Source: Topomyia yanbarensis
Lineage: Eukaryota > Arthropoda > Insecta > Diptera > Culicidae
Reading direction: 5' to 3'
Length of the DNA: 64,000 nucleotides
NCBI RefSeq assembly: GCF_030247195.1
Contig: NC_080671.1
Span: forward strand, 14,830,843-14,894,842
In this document: piece by piece, positions 23,577 to 34,439 of the stretch
Position numbering within the stretch: the stretch's first letter is position 1
How the letters are laid out: each line of letters begins with the position of its first letter
The notes under the pieces: model-generated
The model's input: only the letters and a program-made list of their open reading frames with translations
Database searches by the model: none
What the model was told of the DNA's origin: nothing
Made by a program: the position numbers and the translations under genes

Positions 23577-24736
23577 GCCTTTCTCAATAGAAAGGTATTG
23601 CAATTGCTCTGAAAACCGACTATTTAACGGAGGCCCGGAGGGCCGAGTGACATATACCATTCGATTCAGTTCGTCGAGTTCGGCAAATGTCTGTGTGTGT
23701 ATGTATGTGTGTATGTATGTATGTGTGTACGTGGGTGTATGTGACCAAAAATGTCACTCATTTTTCTCAGAGATGGCTGAACCGATTTTGACAAACTTAG
23801 TCTCAAATGAAAGGTGCAACGTTCCCATAGGCTGCTATTGAATTTCTAATGGATCCGACTTCCGGTTCCGGATTTACAGGGTGATAAGTACGAACACGCA
23901 GAAAATGTCGATTTTAATAAATTCTGCAATGAATGTATAAAGGTGAAAATTTTTTCCAAAATATGACCACAACTGCTTCGATTTGTAGTATTAGGTCACT
24001 AACATCCATTCAAAGTCTATTTGGCCACATTGGCCACCATCCTCGGTTCCGGAAGCCCCGGCGGAAGTATCTAAATTCAGAATAACAGTCACATCGGTTT
24101 CTCGGAGATGGCTAGACCGATTCGACTAAACTTGGCCTCAAATGAAAGGTATTGCGTCCCCGTAAATGGCTATTTAATTTCATCCCGATACGACTTCCGG
24201 TTCCGGAGTTACAGGTTGTGGCATGCGATCACATAGCAAATTGTGATTCAAACCGATACTCCGATGAAAGCAAAAAAGGTAAAAATTTCGCTAAAATGTC
24301 TCTCAAACAACTTAAATTTGCTGTTCTAGGTCACCGACGGCCAACCAAACTTTCGTTGACTACATTAACCACCATAGACGGTTCCGGAAGTGCCCGAGAA
24401 AAGCGGCCATCTTTCAAAATTTACGAACTCACATCAGTTTCCCGGAAATGGTTGGGCCAATTTTCACAAACTTAGTCCCAAATGATAGCTATAATATCCC
24501 CATAGATGTCTATAAAATTTCGTACGGATCGCTTATATGGTTCCGGAAATATAGACTAAACCGTCCGGTCACATATGAAATTCCCATATAAGCCGGAACT
24601 CAATTTTTTTTTTCAAAGGGGGGACCTCATGAAATTTCAGAAATCGAATTCGTATTTTTGATGCCAAACATCTTTAAAATGCATGAAACGTCGAGATTTT
24701 ATGTTATTTCGAAAAAATTTTTTTATAAAAATCGAC
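23577..24736 (+). mobile_element. unclassified mosquito-type repeat, copy 1 (3' truncated)
   Basis: Starts GCCTTTCTCAATAGAAAGG after a T4 run and carries GAGGCCCGGAGGGCCGAGT near the start. A TG/TATG microsatellite (about 23692-23735) follows, then diverged internal units containing GATGGCTGAACCGATTTTGA and GACTTCCGGTTCCGGA. It is about 98.7 % identical to copy 2 (26480-27882) as far as 24736, where an I-type LINE begins abruptly. No protein is encoded. The superfamily is unknown to me. Confidence 0.7.
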
Positions 24737-25969
24737 AGAAGCTGGTGCCCTACCATTCGACCTACTCGTTCTTCAAAATATAGCCCGGTTGGCCATCCAT
24801 ACGTTGGAAAAAAGCAAGGACAATGCCGATCTCCCCCTGGTACATCGAGCATCCGAACGTCTGACAGAGGTGATCGGAATCCCTCTTCCGGCTATTTGCA
24901 CTCGTACACGTTTAGCTGCACGAAGATGGTACGATCCCAAGCCCCAGATCGTGTGGGACATAAAGAGACGTGTGAAAGCTGGTGACCCCTCGGAAATTGT
25001 TCGGCCTGCTTTTCAGGAGCTCCTAGCAGGTCGTTTCAACCGCTCAACTATCGTCTACACGGATGGCTCGAAAGACGACAATGCAGCAGGTGTGGGAGTG
25101 TATGGAGAATACTTCCAACAATCGGTTGGCCTTCCATCGTCATGCAGCGTCTTCTCGGCAGAAGCGTTTGCAATCAAAACGGCGCTAGCAACACATAACA
25201 CGGTCAGTGATTTGGTGGTTATGTCTGACTCGGCCAGTTGCTTATCGGCATTAGAAGCTGGCACATCGCAACACCCGTGGATTCAGCAGATTGAAAACAT
25301 GCTACGAGGCCGTCCAATCAAGCTGTGCTGGATTCCGGGTCATGCTGGTATCCATGGCAACGAAGAGGCAGACCGCCTCGCTGGAGAAGCGAGGAACATT
25401 GCCCCATTAACTATATCTGTTCCGGGGGCAGACGCCGTCAAGCACATAAAAACAGCTATCCGAAACCAATGGTACCGTCGGTGGTCAGCGTACACTGAAG
25501 TAAAACTTCGCGAAGTTAAATTCGACACAGTGAAGTGGACTGACCGCGAGAATTCGGCCGAACAGCGAGTTCTTACCCGGCTTCGAATAGGGTATACCCG
25601 GCTAACACACGACTTTCTGCTTAAGAAAACTTCACCACCAGTGTGCGACTGCTGTGGGATCATTGTAGATGTCCGCCATGTGATCCTCCACTGCAGAAAG
25701 TACGACGACGTTAGAAGGAAGCACGACATCGAGTCGACTAGTCTGCGAGCGGCTCTGTGCAACGACAGGAAAAATGAGGAGAGTATGGTAAAATTCCTCA
25801 AGGAAACTAACTTGTTCAATATGTTGTAACTTGTATTTTGAATTGTAACTGATAATTGACAACCGCATTGAAACATTTTTCAGATAAAATATTTTTCTTT
25901 CGACACGAATGCACCACTTCTTGGTGTAAAGTGTCGCTAATAAACAACAACAACAACAACAACAACAAC
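24737..25969 (+). mobile_element. 5'-truncated I-type LINE with CAA tail
   Basis: The 3' end of a non-LTR retrotransposon, from an abrupt junction with repeat copy 1 to a (CAA)8 tail at about 25945-25969. It contains the intact RNase H ORF described separately. No target duplication is seen, and the missing part of repeat copy 1 does not resume after the tail. The event was therefore not a simple insertion, or was followed by a deletion. Confidence 0.75.
24738..25829 (+). CDS. LINE ORF2 C-terminal part: RNase H and CCHC domain
   Basis: Open without a stop for 363 codons. Ribonuclease H would remove RNA from the RNA:DNA hybrid during element copying. Catalytic residues appear in order: IVYTDGSKDDNAAG (Asp), FSAEAFAIKTAL (Glu), VVMSDSASC (Asp) and GHAGIHGNEEADRLAGE (final Asp). 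A Cys/His motif (VCDCCG, then VRHVILHC) near the C-terminus is typical of I, R1 and LOA-type LINEs. The endonuclease and RT domains are missing through 5' truncation, so there is no native start. The first codon is the junction codon. The lack of stops suggests a fairly recent copy. Confidence 0.85.
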   Translation, partial: EAGALPFDLLVLQNIARLAIHTLEKSKDNADLPLVHRASERLTEVIGIPLPAICTRTRLAARRWYDPKPQIVWDIKRRVKAGDPSEIVRPAFQELLAGRFNRSTIVYTDGSKDDNAAGVGVYGEYFQQSVGLPSSCSVFSAEAFAIKTALATHNTVSDLVVMSDSASCLSALEAGTSQHPWIQQIENMLRGRPIKLCWIPGHAGIHGNEEADRLAGEARNIAPLTISVPGADAVKHIKTAIRNQWYRRWSAYTEVKLREVKFDTVKWTDRENSAEQRVLTRLRIGYTRLTHDFLLKKTSPPVCDCCGIIVDVRHVILHCRKYDDVRRKHDIESTSLRAALCNDRKNEESMVKFLKETNLFNML

Positions 25970-26474
25970 CACCCTTTGAAATGATAAAAGCCATTGAAAT
26001 TAACAGCACTATTCCCCTATAGTTCTCCATGAAATACATAGCTGATATTTATTTTTCAGATTTGGAGATTAACAGTTTCTGTGTTCGAAAAATCTACAAT
26101 GATGGAGGGGGCCCTTATGCTATATCCCCCGGACCCGTAATTTCTCTCTACAGCCCTGATAACAGCTATTTTCAGGTGAGGATATTTCTATACACCAAAC
26201 TGTTTAATTCGCCTGCAATCGCTCACTATACTCACCAAATCGTAAAACGTACATACTATTCCACAGAAAAACGAACCATTTCATTATCATTAGCTTCCCA
26301 TGTTTTGTTTGACAACCGCATCAGTTCCATAACAAAGCACCCTTTATTTACCATCTTGATAATAATCCAGGAAAATAAATATTAATGTCACCGATTGTTC
26401 AGAAATGCTGAAATATACTTTATAGATGATATAAACCTGTGTGGATTTGTCTTGCGCATTGCCGATTTTGCACC
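25970..26474. other. spacer between repeat copies, nothing recognised
   Basis: Contains a 118-codon ORF (26029-26385) with no motif or splice support. Confidence 0.4.
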
Positions 26475-26479
26475 TTTTT

Positions 26480-27882
26480 GCCTTTCTCAATAGAAAGGTA
26501 TTGCAATTGCTCTGAAAACCGACTATTTAACGGAGGCCCGGAGGGCCGAGTGACATATACCATTCGATTCAGTTCGTCGAGTTCGGCAAATGTCTGTGTG
26601 TGTATGTATGTGTGTATGTATGTATGTGTGTATGTGGGTGTATGTGACCAAAAATGTCACTCATTTTTCTCAGAGATGGCTGAACCGATTTTGACAAACT
26701 TAGTCTCAAATGAAAGGTGCAACGTTCCCATAGGCTGCTATTGAATTTCTAATGGATCCGACTTCCGGTTCCGGATTTACAGGGTGATAAGTACGAACAC
26801 GCAGAAAATGTCGATTTTAATAAATTCTGCAATGAATGTATAAAGGTGAAAATTTTTTCCAAAATATGACCACAACTGCTTCGATTTGTAGTATTAGGTC
26901 ACTAACATCCATTCAAAGTCTATTTGGCCACATTGGCCACCATCCTCGGTTCCGGAAGCCCCGGCGGAAGTATCTAAATTCAAAATAACAGTCACATCGG
27001 TTTCTCGGAGATGGCTAGACCGATTCGACTAAACTTGGCCTCAAATGAAAGGTATTGCGTCCCCGTAAATGGCTATTTAATTTCATCTCGATCCGACTTC
27101 CGGTTCCGGAGTTACAGGTTGTGGCGTGCGATCACATAGCAAATTGTTATTCAAACCGATACTCCGATGAAAGCAAAAAAGGTAAAAATTTCGCTAAAAT
27201 GTCTCTCAAACAACTTAAATTTGCTGTTCTAGGTCACCGACGGCCAACCAAACTTTCGTTGACTACATTGACCACCATAAACGGTTCCGGAAGTGCCCGG
27301 GAAAAGCGGCCATCTTTCAAAATTTACGAACTCACATCAGTTTCCCGGAAATGGTTGGGCCGATTTTCACAAACTTAGTCCCAAATGGTAGCTATAATAT
27401 CCCCATAGATGTCTATAAAATTTCGTACGGATCGCTTATATGGTTCCGGAAATATAGACTAAACCGTCCGGTCACATATGAAATTCCCATATAAGCCGGA
27501 ACTCAAATTTTTTTTTTCAAAGGGGGGACCTCATGAAATTTCAGAAATCGAATTCGTATTTTTGATGCCCAACATCTTTAAAATGCATGAAACGTCGAGA
27601 TTTTATGTTATCTCGAAATTTTTTTTATAAAAATCGACTTTTTGGGAGTTTGCCGATTTTGCGCCTTTTTTTTGTTCAATATTGCCGTGGCTGTTTTTTC
27701 TTTTTCAAAATTTTAGAACTCGAATAATGATTTATTTTCCTGTATATAGTTGTCATGTGATGTATAATAATAAAATGTAATATATGCATTTAAAAGCTTT
27801 TAATGAATATAAACAACGCACACATTCTCGTGATTCATGATTGAGAAAGGCACAATTGCACCACTAGGTGGATTAAAACAGG
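26480..27882 (+). mobile_element. unclassified mosquito-type repeat, copy 2 (full length)
   Basis: Runs from GCCTTTCTCAATAG to GATTAAAACAGG, 1403 bp, with a T5 run directly on both sides (26475-26479 and 27883-27887). Near the 3' end it has TGAGAAAGGCACAATTGCACC, inverse to the TGCCTTTCTCA start, then a CACCACTAGGTG hairpin. A TATG/TG microsatellite lies at about 26598-26645. About 15 differences separate it from copy 1 over 1.16 kb. No ORF of note. Confidence 0.75.
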
Positions 27883-27963
27883 TTTTTATCATAGCGACAC
27901 GATGATAAAGTGGTAAGAAGATTGGGATTAGAAGGAAATACAGTGAGATGGATTCACAGACTC

Positions 27964-29627
27964 ATACTGGCTCAGCACTACAAAGAACACCTGAACGGCG
28001 ATGCAGCAGACGACGAGGATGGCACGGTAACGCACCTGGGAGCACGCGCGGAAGACATTACACTACCGGCTCCCGATCTCCAAGAAATCCAGGAGCAGAT
28101 TAGCCGGCTCAAAAATAATAAAGCCGCTGGGGTGGACCAAATACCAAGCGAGCTGCTAAAACACGGTGGCGAGCCACTGGCTAAAACGCTGCACTGGGTG
28201 ATTACCAAGATTTGGGAGGAGGAGATTTTACCGGAGGAGTGGATGGAAGGTGTCGTGTGTCCTATCTACAAAAAGGGCGACAAGCTGGATTGCTGTAATT
28301 ACCGAGCAATCACCCTGCTGAACGCCGCCTACAAGGTACTCTCCCAAATACTATGCCGTCGACTATCACCAATTGCAAGAGAGTTCGTGGGGCAGTACCA
28401 GGCGGGTTTCATGAGCGAACGATCTACCACGGACCAGGTGTTCGCTCTTCGTCAAGTACTGCAGAAATGCCGCGAGTACAATGTGCCCACACATCATTTG
28501 TTCATCGACTTCAAAGCCGCATACGACACTATCGATCGAGATCAGCTATGGCAGATTATGCACGAGTACTGATTCCCGGACAAACTGACGCGATTAGTGA
28601 AGGCGACGATGGATCGGGTGATGTGCGTAGTACGTGTCTCAGAGACGCTCTCGAGTCCCTTCGAATCACGCAGAGGGTTACGGCAAGGTGATGGTCTATC
28701 GTGTCTGTTATTCAACATCGCGCTGGAAGGTGTGATAAGAAGAGCAGGGATCGACACGAGTGGTACGATTTTCACAAAGTCCGTTCAGCTACTTGGCTTC
28801 GCCGATGACGTTGATATTATTGCACGAAACTTTGAGAAGATGGAGGAAACCTACATCAGACTGAAAAGAGAAGCCAAGCGCGTCGGACTTGCCATCAACA
28901 CGTCGAAGACAAAGTACATGATAGGAAGAGGTTCACGAGAAGAGAATGAGAACCGCCCACTTCGAGTTTGCATCGGTGGTGACGAAATCGAGGTGGTTGA
29001 AGAGTTCGTGTACTTGGGCTCACTGGTGACCGCCGACAATGATATCAGGAGAGAGATTCGTAGACGCATCGTGGCAGGAAATCGTGCTTACTTTGGCCTC
29101 CGCAAGACACTTCGGTCGAACAGAGTTCGCTGTCGTACGAAGTTGACCATCTACAAGACGCTGATTAGACCGGTAGTTCTCTACGGGCACGAGACCTGGA
29201 CCCTGCTCGTGGAGGACCAACGCGCACTTGGTGTCTTCGAACGGAAAGTGCTGCGTACCATCTACGGTGGAGTGCAGATGGAAGACGGCACATGGAGACG
29301 GCGAATGAACCATGAGTTGCATCAGCTGTTGGGGGAGCCGCCCATCTGTCATACCGCGAAAATCGGATGACTACGGTGGGCCGGGCACGTAGCCAGAATG
29401 TCGGACAATAGCCTGGTGAAAACGGTTCTCAATTGCAATCCGACCGGTACAAGAAGACGTGGCGCGCAGCGAGCACGATGGATCGACCAGGTGGAAGACG
29501 ATTTGCGGACCCTTCGCAGACTGCGTGGCTGGCGACGCGCGGCCTTGGAACGAGTGGAAAGGAGGAATCTTTTGTATACGGCACAGGCCACTTCGGCCTT
29601 AATCTGTTAATAAATAAATACTGGCTC
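27964..29627 (+). mobile_element. recent 5'-truncated RTE-type LINE with target duplication
   Basis: The 10 bp direct repeat ATACTGGCTC flanks the insert (27964-27973 and 29618-29627). The 3' end is a short TAATAAATAAAT tail. Only the linker, RT and C-terminal part of pol are present. The body resembles JAM1-like RTE elements of Aedes, judged by family resemblance only. Confidence 0.85.
27974..29610 (+). pseudogene. RTE LINE pol (reverse transcriptase), two nonsense changes
   Basis: A single reading frame of about 545 codons. It shows AAGVDQIPSELLK, CPIYKKGDKLDCCNYRAI, QAGFMSERSTTDQVF, the motif A aspartate in FIDFKAAYD, the catalytic FADD (LLGFADDVDII, about 28792), and a C-terminal RWAGHVARM and Arg-rich end. 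It copies element RNA into DNA at the nicked target. Two in-frame TGA codons break it: 28570-28572 (family residue Gly) and 29368-29370 (likely CGA Arg). No frameshift. The endonuclease domain is absent through 5' truncation. Confidence 0.85.
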
Positions 29628-29749
29628 TCTAGATGCACAGAAAGCATGGAGAAGTAACCTTCTACTTCAGATAGTTCCTGTATAATCAGGTTCGCTTCAG
29701 ACAGCACCTACATCGGTTCGGATACGCGGTTGCACCTTTATATCCAGAG

Positions 29750-30427
29750 CACTGATGGCACAATTAAATCTGTACTGAGAGTTGAAAAATCTTTCCTTTC
29801 TGTACTCTTCTATAGAAAAATTTGTATCGGATTCTGTACCCAAACAATAGCAAGGTTGTTTTGAAAAAATCAGTTTTCTTATTAATATTTTTCATTCGGG
29901 GAAATCAAACCAGAAATTCCAACACCCATCGTTTTTTTTTGTTTGAGCTGGAATTCCGTATGAAACCAGTTAGAATTCCGGATGAGTTTGACTGGGTAAT
30001 GTCAATAACAGCTCCAGCTCGAACTCCCGCCGCCACTTTGATTGCAGCCTAAGGCCGCTTACAGAGTGGCGGCGAGAAACTGAGAGAAGATTCGCTTGAC
30101 TTTCACTCAGATATCATCCCTTTGATTTTCTGGAAGCAGGTTTCTCGCATATCGCATTCTAATGTCAGCTTCAGTCCAAACTCAGTCAGTACCAACTCCA
30201 CTTCAAATTCTCGCCATCACTCTGTCAGCGACCTAACTCAACGTTTACCTGCTGTATACTGGGATGCATCGCAAGGTTAAATTATTTTACTCTGCTGTCA
30301 TGTACAAAATCTGTACCAATCTGTACTTTTATACAAAAATCTGTGATCTGTACCGTACAGAATCTGTACCAAAAACGTTTCAAAAATCTGTACCTTTCTA
30401 GATAAATCTGTATTTGTGGCATCACTG
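29750..30427. mobile_element. hAT-like MITE, 678 bp
   Basis: Flanked by the perfect 8 bp duplication ATCCAGAG (29742-29749 and 30428-30435). The ends CACTGATGGCACAA and the inverse CAGTGATGCCACAA are hAT-like. Subterminal arrays of (A/G)ATCTGTACC units occur at both ends, at least six near the right end (about 30300-30415). No transposase. Confidence 0.85.
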
Positions 30428-30435
30428 ATCCAGAG

Positions 30436-31139
30436 TGTGTAATTGTCGAGGACACACTAAAGCACGTGGTTTTTGTCTGCTCGAAAAAAAACACGAGTTA
30501 CACAAATCCGGAGAAAACGGAATATCGATGTGACGAGAAAATCAGCTTGATGGCACAGAGGAGCTAAAGAGCTCATGATAGCTTACAAAGAGAAAACCAA
30601 ATGGCTTATAATTACTTAAGCAAGGCACCGAGGTAATTGGGGAAAATGTACAATCTGTCTCCCACGAAGTAATACTTTTTCGTGTGGAAATTAGACGCCA
30701 TAAGATCGGCGTTTGTTAGCAGTAGAAGTAGCGTACTCTGTCCAGTCTCTGATACACGTGAGTTTGGCCAGTTCATACGGATTTTCTTTAAAGCGTTAAA
30801 TTACGTAGAATATTTGATTTCTCACCAAACATACATCGGAACAATATTTTTCTGAAAGTACAATTCAACTACGCAAACAATTTTTCTACATCAAACCAAT
30901 CGGAATGCAGAACTGATTCCATTATAATTGGTCATGCTTAAAATTAAACAATGCTGCGGCTCTTCTGAACCCCTTTTTTCGTGCTTTTGAAAGACAGCTT
31001 TGCAACAATAAAAAAATTTTAAGTAAGAATTTTTAAGAAGTATTCTTAGTAAATAAATTTGATTATTAAATGAAAACATGTCTTCACTGATAGTGTTCTC
31101 TATGAATGAACAACTTCCCCTAATGTTTTCAAAATAGTT
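30436..31139. other. intergenic, nothing recognised
   Basis: AT-rich sequence downstream of the probable 3' end of the minus-strand gene. No repeat end or ORF can be supported. Confidence 0.4.
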
Positions 31140-32397
31140 TCTTGTATTCAATTTAATGTTTTATTGATCGATTATAAAATTTCAGCTATTACATCATAAC
31201 TAAATACTAAACTTAATATTTTTTCCTTAATAAGAAATGTAGTTGACAACTGTAAAATAATGTACAACTCTTTACTTATCCGTATATCAATGAATCGCGT
31301 ATTTTTGATCAAACATCTAGAATTTCATCTTCAACTTCCTTAGTTGCTATCCTCTATATGAGTATATTTGTTTTCGTCTTCAAATACTACCAACAGCAAG
31401 TATGACTCGAAACGAACAATTCCTTTTCTAAAACAAAACCGTCGCACTGGCTCAAAACCCAACATGTACCTTTCTATAAATTTCGAACTGCATCCTGGCT
31501 TCGCAGCCTAAATGATTCCGCTAAAAGTCTCACACGAGGACGTACAATAATCTCTATCTGCTAAAACTTTCCCTTACAACCGACTACATTCCGGTATAAA
31601 AAAATAGTTGTACTTCTGCGTACTTTCCTACATCGCATTCATTCGTTCATATTAACTGCTGTTGTTGCAACTGCCGCTATTGTATCATCTCCACTGCAGG
31701 CCTGTAATCCTTTTTCTCTTGTTTTCTGTCGACCCGTTCCGCTTCCGAAATTGTGTTTGTACTTGTACAAGTATAGTCTCGTTCCTTCTTGTAACATATT
31801 TTTGCACTTTTGTCTTCTGTTTAACGGTGTTTTCCCGCCTCCGTATCATCATGAATAAGTACACTATTGAACCTTGACGTTGGCTTTGTTCAACTATGCT
31901 AAGTGTGATAATCATTTCCTCAATAATTTGGAAGGTTTTTGAGCGGTACAGCAAAATTGCGTTAAATTAGTAAGCTGCGTTGCTTTTGGCATTTTACGAC
32001 GAGAATTAGATTTTTTCACTTTACCTCACTTAATAATTGATATATTATTTTAAACGCCACCGACAATGGTTGTACAATAATATTCTGCGCTTTTTTCGCT
32101 TAAAACAATTAAGCACGTTTAAACATATTTTTCAAATTCGATTTCCAAGATAACAATTAGATACCAACAATAAAGCACCATGCGTTTCCACCACTCCATC
32201 CTCTCGGTGGAGATGCACGATAAGCGGTTGAATGTGCTCCGAAGAAATGTGCGAGGATTCAATTTTTCACCTTTCCATTATTTTTTCTTCTTCCTATAAA
32301 TCCATTCCTTGACATAAGAAGCAGCAGCCGCAACAGCTAGCAGCCAGGAACATTCAAAGTACTCGCAACAGACCGTCGACAGTAAAGCTTTAACCTT
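31140..32397 (-). other. probable 3' UTR of the minus-strand gene
   Basis: About 1.25 kb between the stop codon and the AATAAA signal has no recognisable transposon, unlike almost every other kilobase here. That is expected if it is part of a mature transcript. The extent is inferred. Exon limits would need transcript data. Confidence 0.4.
31160..31165 (-). terminator. candidate polyadenylation signal AATAAA
   Basis: TTTATT on the plus strand, that is AATAAA in the sense of the minus-strand gene. It lies about 1.23 kb after the stop codon, at the end of a repeat-free stretch. Cleavage would be near 31135-31150. Confidence 0.4.
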
Positions 32398-32576
32398 TCA
32401 GACCTCGTCCCCGCTGGGAGTATCATGGCCGCAGTTCGATGAACACGAATCGTTTTGCAGGGTTACTTTCGGTTCCAGTGGGATTTCCTGCTGGAATGCA
32501 GTAGTGGATGTTGCTGCGCTGCATGCCGTCGTCATTGGCGGTGGTGGCTGGAGACGATTGGAATCCCGTCGATCGG
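32398..32576 (-). CDS. host gene, last coding exon (unidentified protein)
   Basis: The acceptor is excellent (TTTTTTTTCCCACCCACTTGCAG before base 32576). The exon starts with CC, completing the split codon G|CC (Ala), then reads DRRDSNRLQPPPP, a Thr/Ser/Ala-rich part, and ends DTPSGDEV with TGA at 32398-32400. It has 58 full codons plus the stop. The C-terminal GDEV could be a class III-like PDZ-binding end, which is speculative. The composition is that of a disordered tail. The protein is not recognised. Another frame of this exon is also fairly open, but only this one matches the phase of the preceding exon. Confidence 0.7.
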
Positions 32577-32686
32577 CTGCAAGTGGGTGGGAAAAAAAAC
32601 ACAACGCTCATTAATATGTGCTCTTGGAACGGTTTTATGATGTCGGTCTAAAGAAAAGGAAGCGAATGATATACAGTTGTTCTTAC

Positions 32687-32794
32687 CCAACGGGACCAGC
32701 AGTTTCGGTTGTAATGGAAACAATAAATCCACGTTTCCGGTCGTTGGCTGCCGGGGTTGCAGAGAGCTGAGCTGGGGAACATTAATAAAGTCAC
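32687..32794 (-). CDS. host gene, internal exon (108 bp, phase 1-1)
   Basis: Bounded by an acceptor (CATCCTGGACTTCAG) and a strong donor (GG|GTAAGA). It begins with GT, completing G|GT (Gly), and reads DFINVPQLSSLQPRQPTTGN, then VDLLFPLQPKLLVPL, before ending on the first base of a codon. The three flanking introns, including the large one, are all phase 1, so it could be skipped without a frame shift. The introns on its two sides are 110 and 136 bp. The sequence is Leu/Pro/Gln-rich with no domain I recognise. Confidence 0.7.
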
Positions 32795-32930
32795 CTGAAG
32801 TCCAGGATGGAACCGAGGAAGACCCAGCAGCATAAGATGAAAGCGAATATTTATTTGATTAATTAGGGTCGGTTAATCACAGTTTGGACGTGAACATGGC
32901 GGAGGGAGTGGGAGTTTGTTCGGAACGTAC

Positions 32931-33026
32931 CTTGCTGCATTATGGAGGGTGGTTTCATCACGGCCAATCCCGGAACCGATGGCCCCTGCAGTGTAAGACC
33001 TATTACGTTCACACCATTCACGTGCC
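32931..33026 (-). CDS. host gene, internal exon (96 bp, phase 1-1)
   Basis: The acceptor has a long pyrimidine tract (TTCTTTTCCTCTTCAAACAG) and the donor is AAG|GTACGT. The first two bases GG complete a codon left at phase 1. It reads HVNGVNVIGLTLQGPSVPG, then LAVMKPPSIMQQ, and ends on one base (G). A second frame is open, but only this one joins in phase to both neighbouring exons. Function unknown. It links the basic exon at 46.7 kb to the proline-rich tail. Confidence 0.65.
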
Positions 33027-33831
33027 CTGTTTGAAGAGGAAAAGAAAAAGAATGGGGTGAGAAACGTAATGAAATAAGATATGATAATCAATCGCATGAA
33101 GAATGACTAGCAATTGGTGTGGAGTCTTGCTTCCGGCTTCCGTATCCGACATCGTCAATTTTTTGCTTCGTTGGACAGAGCGGCGTTTCAGGCTTCATTG
33201 TTCTCATTAGGAGCGTACTTTTTGGATGGGGTATTCTGCCAAGTAATGCGAGAATTGAGTGGTGCTGAGAGATGGAGTGAAACAACGATTTGGATTGCGT
33301 CTGCACCATCCGGGAGGGTAATGGAATTGGCAACGTGATAATGGCAACTGGTGGCTGATTAAGTGCATGATGAACGTCGTGCGTCACGAGATTAGGTGAT
33401 TTTTTTTGCGCGGATCGATAGATATGTTCAACGGAGGTTTAACGTGTTGGTAATAGAGCAAAAAATATTTACAAATTTATTGGGTTGCATTGTTTCGTAT
33501 ACCTACACATAATTTATGCACCAGTATGTTCGAAAGTTCTATTCATTTGCGGGTGAGTCTTCGTGTATCGTCCAAAAAGGCCTTTGATCCGTCTTTTGTA
33601 GAAGTGCCGTTTTAGTCTAGGTTATCATCGCATTTGATGTCTTGGATTGGAGAGCTCTGATTTCTTGAGAGCAACAGCAGTTTCTTCCAATTTATAATTC
33701 GATTTTTTTGGTTAGAGGAGCTGGGTGTTAGATTTAGAAGTACGTGGTATAGTCCTTGTTTGTGGAACAGTCTTCGTAGTATAGTTTAGCTAAATATGTG
33801 GCAGTCCACATCTTGCAGAAAAGGTTTTATG

Positions 33832-34260
33832 TCATACTGTGTTGCGTTACGGCTTCGCCTCATCAGAAACCAACACTAACTTATTGTCGGAATAGATTAG
33901 CGCCGGCTTGACGCAAATCCCTTAAAACTGAAACACACTTTGTGTTTCAATCGAACGACTGATCAAACATGATGTCCCGTTCGAGCAGAAGTTCTGTTTG
34001 TGTGTTTTAGTTTTAGTTTGTTGTAGTTTTAGTTTTAGCCCTTAAAGGCGCAAATCATTTTTTTTAGAATTTTGTGAAAATCGTCTAACAGCTATATCAC
34101 ATTAATACAATAATTTTTAGACGATTTTCAGGATGTTGTTTTAAAACAACATTGCGCATTTAAGGGTTAAGGGATTTGCGTCAAGCCGGCGCTAATCTAT
34201 TCCGACAATAAGTTAGTGTTGGTTTCTGATGAGGCGAAGCCGAAACGCAACACAGTATGA
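33832..34260. mobile_element. foldback element, 429 bp, arms about 95 bp
   Basis: The termini are TCATACTGTGTTGCGTT and their inverse. The arms include TTCGCCTCATCAGAAACC, AACACTAACTTATTGTCGG and GGCTTGACGCAAATCCCTTA and are nearly identical, so the element is fairly young. No target duplication is obvious. It is the larger relative of the element at 731-820. A second foldback lies inside (34039-34166). Confidence 0.75.
34039..34166. mobile_element. nested 128 bp foldback MITE
   Basis: The ends CCCTTAAAGGCGCAAAT and the inverse CCCTTAAATGCGCAAT enclose a second inner pair, TGAAAATCGTCT and AGACGATTTTCA. It forms an almost complete hairpin in the loop of the larger foldback. Confidence 0.6.
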
Positions 34261-34439
34261 AATAAGGATTTGTGCCCTCCTGTACAAAGACTGGTTTTTA
34301 CCAACAAATTTTCACCATAGCTAGAAATTTTGGTTTTTACCAAATTTTCCTCCTTTAGGTGAAATATAGCATAAGGTTTTATGTGTTTAACAATATTTCA
34401 CTTAGGAAGCAGGTGACATGCACATTTTGGTTATGAAAA

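Noticed and set aside
23692..23744. Short tandem TG/TATG units considered as a repeat array or CRISPR-like structure
   Set aside because: A plain microsatellite present at the same place in each copy of the dispersed repeat. No spacers.
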